Below are positions 8,329 through 11,841 of a DNA stretch of 11,841 nt, in pieces. This stretch comes from DAOUFU01 sp034429275. GTDB lineage: Bacteria > Chloroflexota > Anaerolineae > Aggregatilineales > Aggregatilineaceae. The stretch spans positions 1 through 11,841 of the forward strand of contig DAOUFU010000210.1 in NCBI GenBank assembly GCA_034429275.1, in the 5' to 3' direction. Both the position numbers and the translations under genes were made by a program. The stretch's first letter is position 1. The number at the start of each line of letters is the position of its first letter. The notes below the pieces were generated by a model. The model saw nothing but the letters and a program-made list of their open reading frames with translations, did no database searches and was not told the DNA's origin.

Positions 8329-9087
8329 AAGCACCAGCAGCAGCGCCCGATCGGGCGTGTTCTCAAGCCCGAAATAATCGCCCAGCTTGACATAAATGCT
8401 CGACAGTTGGTTGGCGATTGTTTTGACGCTCTTTCCCAACCGTTGGGCCAGGGCTGCATTGGACAACCCTTCGCGCACGAGCAGAACGGCGACTTCGCGC
8501 TCCGCCGGAGTCAGCACCGTTTCGATAAACATGCGCACGCGCGAAGCGTCATCCGGGCGCATTCGTCCCCACTGCGCGACCGGGACCGGAATCAGGCTGA
8601 CTGCACTGGGATCGGGCGCGTGCAACTGTCTGGACGTGATGAGGGAGGGATCGCTCACCAGGTGCCAGACCTGGTCGCCCGCGCCAAACAGGATTTGCGC
8701 CGCGGCCATGGCGAACAGGGCCATTGTCTTGCGCCCGCCCGCGATGCACAGATGGACCTGGTCCCCCGCATATTTGAACTGCCGGAGCAGGGTATAGAAG
8801 CTCTGGAAGGCTCCATCGATCTCATCCTGGGTCGCCACGTCATCGAGCGGGCCGGATTCCCCGGCCAACAGGTGCGGATGGTACAGAATGCGGGGGCCAT
8901 AGTGCTGCCGGGCGACAAATTCCTCGTGCAGGACGGCCAGAGACGAGCGAATCGGCTCGTGGTCGGGGCGGGTGTGCGCGACAATCACGCGGGAGATGGC
9001 GATTTTCTTGTGGAGTAGCTGGTCCAGGGCCAGAGTAACGACCTGGGGTTCAGCGCCCAACGTGGCAATAAGAATCGGGTGGGTCAT
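8311..9087 (-). CDS. CARF domain (NE0113-like) fused to LuxR-type HTH
   Basis: This 258-residue protein has two parts. Residues 1-170 form a CARF-type Rossmann domain: it opens with ILIATLGAEPQVVTLALD (5-22) and carries CIAGGRKTMALF (114-125), which match the CRISPR-associated NE0113 family, a group containing proposed cyclic-oligoadenylate ring nucleases. Residues 191-240 read LTPAEREVAVLLVREGLSN onward, with LAQRLGKSVKTIANQLSSIY (213-232), a textbook LuxR/GerE helix-turn-helix. The likely role is a transcription regulator that senses, and may degrade, the second messenger made by Cas10. The ATG at 9087 places the conserved first strand at the N-terminus, but no clear ribosome site precedes it; a TTG eight codons earlier is the alternative. 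It lies 84 bp upstream of cas10 on the same strand. Domain calls are firm; ligand, ring-nuclease activity and DNA targets are inferred. Confidence 0.85.
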   Translation of the reverse strand: MTHPILIATLGAEPQVVTLALDQLLHKKIAISRVIVAHTRPDHEPIRSSLAVLHEEFVARQHYGPRILYHPHLLAGESGPLDDVATQDEIDGAFQSFYTLLRQFKYAGDQVHLCIAGGRKTMALFAMAAAQILFGAGDQVWHLVSDPSLITSRQLHAPDPSAVSLIPVPVAQWGRMRPDDASRVRMFIETVLTPAEREVAVLLVREGLSNAALAQRLGKSVKTIANQLSSIYVKLGDYFGLENTPDRALLLVLLGTYS

Positions 9088-9140
9088 GGTAGATGTAATG
9101 CCCGCATTCAATCATGCCGGGTCTCTGCGCAACACAACTT

Positions 9141-9155
9141 GCGCCTTCCTGGCGC
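9141..9155. other. GC-rich stem-loop
   Basis: GCGCC, a five-base loop TTCCT, then GGCGC form a short perfect hairpin in the 90-bp gap between the hsdM remnant and the CARF-LuxR gene. No T run follows on either strand, so it is at best a weak terminator or a leader-RNA structure. At five base pairs it could be chance in G+C-rich DNA. Confidence 0.25.
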
Positions 9156-9177
9156 TTCACTTCCGCTCACTCGTCCC

Positions 9178-9398
9178 CTATTTCCCAACGATCTCTGCGA
9201 ACTGCTCCAGCGTGGACTGCAAATGTCCCACGATCTCGTAAGCGATCACGCGATGCTGGCGGTCCATCTTAAAGAACAGCAAGAAGGTCAACTGCTCGGC
9301 ACATGGCCGGTACGCGACATGCCATCATCGTGCAGCACGTTGCGATAGTTCTTGAGCTTCTGGACAAGTTGTGATACCGTTGGCACACCGTTAGCCAT
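9178..9398 (-). pseudogene. Remnant of type I restriction-modification hsdM
   Basis: The minus strand encodes, from an ATG with AAAAGG seven bases upstream, LVQKLKNYRNVLHDDGMS, which resembles the N-terminus of type I methyltransferase subunits (typically 'iVqKLWNycnvLRDDG'). The open frame then stops early at 9288. Two bases over, the text resumes as EQLTFLLFFKMD, the next conserved HsdM block, so an extra CG dinucleotide (TCGCGTAC where TCGTAC would keep frame) explains the shift. The sequence then jumps to YEIVGHLQSTLEQFAEIVGK and a TAG, which resembles the C-terminal tail of HsdM. All of the SAM-binding and catalytic domain is missing: the frame-corrected product is 72 residues against roughly 500. 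This is a doubly damaged relic, not a working enzyme. Confidence 0.72.
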
Positions 9399-9451
9399 AA
9401 TCATGCCTTTTGGGAATTTGCAAAGGTATCGCGTTGTAGTGACGTATGCAG

Positions 9452-10102
9452 CTACATCCGGTCTCCTATAGGTTCGAACTGCTGTGGGCTGACAAACGGA
9501 TCGGATACCCAGCCTTCGCAATTCTCACCTTTGATTTTCAGGTAATAACGGTTCTCGTCATCGGACCATCTGGCTTCGCGCACTTCCACGGCTGCTCCAT
9601 GAGCTAACCGGCACACGACTCGACTGCGCGATGCGTTGTTCCAGACGTTGATTTGCATGATGGTCAGGGGTGGGTCCGCTTCCGGATCGCGGCCATCCAT
9701 AAAGGCATCACCAGGAACCTGAAGAGTTCCCCTGAAAGTAGTGATGATTTGTGGAGTGATTGTTGGACCCGCAGTGTTTGTGTGACCAAGAGTCGCCTCT
9801 TGTCCGGCATTACGGGCTGAATCAGAGGAATAAATGGCAACCAGCATGAGTACTGCTGTCACAAAAGCTAGGCAGCTTATGCCTGACTGAAACCAGGTTT
9901 TTTCTCGCTTCAACAGTTTCAATAAGGCTTTGCCTTCACGACCCTTTATTTTCTTGAGCACCGTGCGGGCTGTTTTGTAATCCCCTTCCTGGATCATTTG
10001 GGCAGCGGTGACCAATTTGGGATCGCCCGTCTCAGGACTGGTCAGTATGCGATCTACCTCTTGAGCGAGTTCTTTTCCTCGGATTTTGTGTTTCTTGCTC
10101 AC
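9452..10102 (-). CDS. Single-pass membrane protein with SH3-like C-terminus
   Basis: Function unknown. The 216-residue protein has a charged, helical N-terminal part (1-70, Lys/Arg/Glu-rich, with a short stretch EGDYKTARTVLKKIKG reminiscent of a single TPR-like hairpin). One hydrophobic segment follows (about 73-90, ISCLAFVTAVLMLVAIYS), then a Ser/Thr/Pro-rich linker (about 92-125). The C-terminal domain (about 148-208) reads INVWNNASRSRVVCRL, an aromatic/acidic stretch, then GWVSDPFVSP, the pattern of a bacterial SH3-like domain. Basic residues before the membrane segment suggest the N-terminus is cytoplasmic and the SH3-like part outside. I chose the GTG preceded by AAAGGAGG eight bases away; an ATG 13 codons earlier has no such site. 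It follows the HNH gene by 76 bp on the same strand. Local A+T is higher than in the cas operon, compatible with a separate origin. Confidence 0.72.
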   Translation of the reverse strand: MSKKHKIRGKELAQEVDRILTSPETGDPKLVTAAQMIQEGDYKTARTVLKKIKGREGKALLKLLKREKTWFQSGISCLAFVTAVLMLVAIYSSDSARNAGQEATLGHTNTAGPTITPQIITTFRGTLQVPGDAFMDGRDPEADPPLTIMQINVWNNASRSRVVCRLAHGAAVEVREARWSDDENRYYLKIKGENCEGWVSDPFVSPQQFEPIGDRM

Positions 10103-10178
10103 AGCCCTTCCCTCCTTTGGCGCTACTAAGGAGTTGATCATCGTGCTTGTTGTTGTCTGTCCTTGCCGCCAAGTGTCC

Positions 10179-11258
10179 CTATTCAGTTAGATCGCGCTCA
10201 AGCTGCTGAACGTGCCGCTTGAGGGCCGCGTTGAACGACTCCGCATCGTGCGCATAATGCGCGCGGCGATGGCAATTCGGGCACAGCGCGGCGACCGCGT
10301 CCGGCGCATCCGGCCCGCCATCGGCTAGCCGGTCGATGTGGTGCACTTCCAAGAATGGCTCGCCGGACGGCTTCTCGAACGGCGCGCGAGCGCTGCAGCC
10401 CTCGCAGACTCCGTCCGCGCGCCGCAGCGCATAGGCCCGGATCGCGTGGCTCCGCACGTAGTAATTCGCCGTGCGTTCCTGAGCGGTGGCGCTCAGCGAG
10501 GATTTTTCCACCGCCTTACGCCGCAGCGAGTCGAGCGGCAGTCTCGCCAGTCCGACGGGGAGGGAATCGTCTTCGGAGATGGGCGCAGGATCGGGCGGCG
10601 GCGAATCACCGGCTTCACCCTCGCGACCACTGGCCCAACATAACGCGCTGACCACCCACAACGGTTCGACATCCGGCTTGTAAAGGGTAAGCCGGAAGAC
10701 AGGCTGGACGGCGATCTCGTGGGCGAAGTCGGTGCACCATATTATCCGCTGGCCGTAGCTTTCGACCTGCGGCATGGCATACCCCAGGCGCTGCGCGAAT
10801 TCCCGCCAGCGTTTATCTGAGGGGTAGTCAACAAAGGTTCCTGGATAACGCGAAGTCAGGATGAGGCTGGCGAGCTTTGCGGCGCCTGCCCAGTCTCTAC
10901 GGCCTTGGTGGTCAGTGAACCCACCTGCTACTGCGTACTCAATGAACTTGTCAATGCGCTGTACAGCCTCGTCCGAACGTTCGGGGAATTCGTCGATCAA
11001 TTGGGTAATCCGCGTTTGGGCATTTTTCTCATCACGTGAGAATACCCCCAGACGCATTTTGGAAAAGCGATACAACAGCCAGCATTGGTTAGCTCGCTCA
11101 GTGAACTGTGGGATGTCAATGGGACGCTCTCTCAGAAGCTCACCGAGCTTAGGATAGTTTTGGGCGCGGTTGCCGATCTCCTCGTCGATGTTGCGCCGGA
11201 GGGCGCTGCCCCCTGCGGCAAGCCACTGCTCAAGCGTTGTGTTCAGGTCAATGGACAT
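10179..11258 (-). CDS. HNH endonuclease with uncharacterised N-terminal domain
   Basis: The C-terminal 80 residues form a zinc-supported HNH nuclease domain (McrA-like): CEGC (285-288), LEVHHIDRLADGG (303-315) with His306-His307, and CPNCHRRAH (326-334). These supply the CxxC...HH...CxxC pattern expected for metal-dependent DNA cleavage. The N-terminal 215 residues are mixed helical; I do not recognise the family. A low-complexity acidic/proline linker (about 211-232) separates the two parts. The ATG at 11258 is chosen because G+C at third codon positions is high after it and falls sharply before it; GGAG lies 11 bases upstream. A GTG at 11381 would add 41 residues. It is probably a restriction-type or other defence nuclease, but no methyltransferase partner is present nearby except the hsdM relic. 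Confidence 0.82.
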   Translation of the reverse strand: MSIDLNTTLEQWLAAGGSALRRNIDEEIGNRAQNYPKLGELLRERPIDIPQFTERANQCWLLYRFSKMRLGVFSRDEKNAQTRITQLIDEFPERSDEAVQRIDKFIEYAVAGGFTDHQGRRDWAGAAKLASLILTSRYPGTFVDYPSDKRWREFAQRLGYAMPQVESYGQRIIWCTDFAHEIAVQPVFRLTLYKPDVEPLWVVSALCWASGREGEAGDSPPPDPAPISEDDSLPVGLARLPLDSLRRKAVEKSSLSATAQERTANYYVRSHAIRAYALRRADGVCEGCSARAPFEKPSGEPFLEVHHIDRLADGGPDAPDAVAALCPNCHRRAHYAHDAESFNAALKRHVQQLERDLTE

Positions 11259-11704
11259 AGTGTGCGATTCTCCGGCGTGTGCAACATCAACAACATCAAC
11301 ATGGCGGTCTGTCACGGTGCAAACATCTCCCGCTGTGATTGTGCGAAGTATCTGCGCGGAGGGATCATATTTAACCTGCACAAATCCTATAACTTTGTCA
11401 TGTTACAGACTGTATTCAGTCAGTATACCTCTTTGTGCTCATAAATGAAACTGAATATGTCGTGAATTTTGGGGACATTTGTCAGGGGCTTTGAGTACCT
11501 GCAAACCCATGACACGACTCGTGCCTGCTAAACCGGGATCAGTCTAAATGGCGGAAGAGCCTCGGAATGAACTCTACAACTCTAGTATGTCAGGTGACCG
11601 TTGGGGAAACAGCGCGCGCCGCCGGGACGAGGTGGAATACACTGGGCCATAGAGAATCAAGGCGCTGCAACGCGCGCAAACGCAAATAAGGAGTCTTTTT
11701 TGCG
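11259..11704. other. Divergent intergenic region
   Basis: This stretch of about 450 bases separates the HNH gene from the rightward secreted-protein gene and is A+T-richer near 11370-11470. No gene or RNA is supported. It contains the palindrome and -10-like element near 11408-11427, a small palindrome CACGACTCGTG (11513-11523), and, at its right end, the ribosome site AAGGAG (11688-11693) of the rightward gene. Promoters for both genes should lie here; I cannot place the rightward one. Confidence 0.5.
11408..11427 (-). promoter_or_regulatory. Candidate -10 element with adjoining palindrome
   Basis: On the minus strand TATACT (11422-11427) matches the sigma-70 -10 hexamer at five of six positions and is followed directly by a 14-bp palindrome, GACTG-N4-CAGTC (11408-11421), where a repressor could sit. 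No good -35 hexamer is found at the right distance. If used, it would give the HNH gene a leader of about 155 bases. Confidence 0.25.
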
Positions 11705-11841
11705 ATGAAAATGACGCGCCGATGGTTAGCAATTGTGCTGGTGCTGGTCACGCTGGCGGGGCTGATGCCTGCCACTGCGACTGCCGACTCCGACGAGTAT
11801 GTGTATGTCACTTTGCAGGGTTTCGTGGGCGGCAAGCTTTA
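11705..11841 (+). CDS. N-terminus of a probable secreted protein (partial)
   Basis: Only the first 45 codons are in the window. They begin MKMTRRWLAIVLVLVTLAG and continue LMPATATADSDEYVYV: a positively charged start, a hydrophobic core (about 7-20) and a small-residue cleavage region, ATATA before Asp, which together make a typical Sec signal peptide. AAGGAG lies 11 bases upstream of the ATG. It is transcribed away from all the other genes and is probably unrelated to the CRISPR operon. The mature protein cannot be identified from so little sequence. Confidence 0.7.
   Translation, partial: MKMTRRWLAIVLVLVTLAGLMPATATADSDEYVYVTLQGFVGGKL

Noticed and set aside
9108..9170. A 20-codon GTG-started frame between the hsdM relic and the CARF-LuxR gene, possible leader peptide
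   Set aside because: It has a G-rich stretch upstream and its stop touches a TTG in frame with the CARF gene, but the length and composition are no better than chance.
9288..9521. A 77-codon minus-strand open frame taken as a gene
   Set aside because: Its first ~40 codons overlap the end of the SH3-like gene and look non-coding; only the part from 9398 resembles HsdM, and that part is frameshifted.
11259..11381. N-terminal extension of the HNH protein from a GTG at 11381
   Set aside because: Third-position G+C drops markedly across these 41 codons compared with the rest of the gene, and the ribosome-site spacing is poor (AGGA only three bases away).
11590..11835. An 81-codon minus-strand open frame at the right edge
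   Set aside because: It lies opposite the signal-peptide gene, which has a good ribosome site and a typical secretion signal; the minus-strand frame has neither.

Overview
The window holds one complete-looking type III-A (Csm) CRISPR-Cas effector operon on the minus strand, preceded on that strand by a small block of accessory, defence-type genes. G+C is high and starts are well marked by AGGAGG-type ribosome sites. The Cas proteins and the membrane-anchored SH3-like protein read like those of Chloroflexota (Anaerolineae-like) genomes. That placement is an impression from protein style; there is no rRNA or marker gene to test it.

Layout in the direction of transcription (right to left). 11705-11841 (+) is the start of a divergent, probably secreted protein cut by the window end. 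11259-11704 is a non-coding divergent spacer. 10179-11258 encodes an HNH endonuclease. 9452-10102 encodes a single-pass membrane protein with an SH3-like C-terminal domain. 9178-9398 is a wrecked type I restriction-modification hsdM gene, with a frameshift and a large internal deletion. 8311-9087 encodes a CARF domain (NE0113-like, with an IAGGRKTM motif) fused to a LuxR-type helix-turn-helix. Then come cas10 (5791-8226), csm2, csm3, csm4, csm5, csm6 and cas6 (ending at 89), with junctions that overlap or lie within 3 nt. The last 88 bases hold nothing recognisable beyond a run of twelve C.

How the genes fit together. Cas6 would cut the CRISPR transcript. Cas10-Csm2-Csm3-Csm4-Csm5 would form the crRNA-guided complex, and the residues expected for target-RNA cleavage (Csm3 Asp36) and cyclic-oligoadenylate synthesis (Cas10 GGDD) are present. 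Csm6 (CARF plus HEPN, R412/H419) would be the RNase switched on by that messenger. The CARF-LuxR protein just upstream is the most interesting gene: by architecture it is a candidate transcription factor (or ring nuclease plus transcription factor) that reads the same messenger. A perfect 18-bp palindrome covers its stop codon, about 85 bp before the cas10 start codon, and is a possible operator. No CRISPR array and no cas1/cas2 lie in the window.
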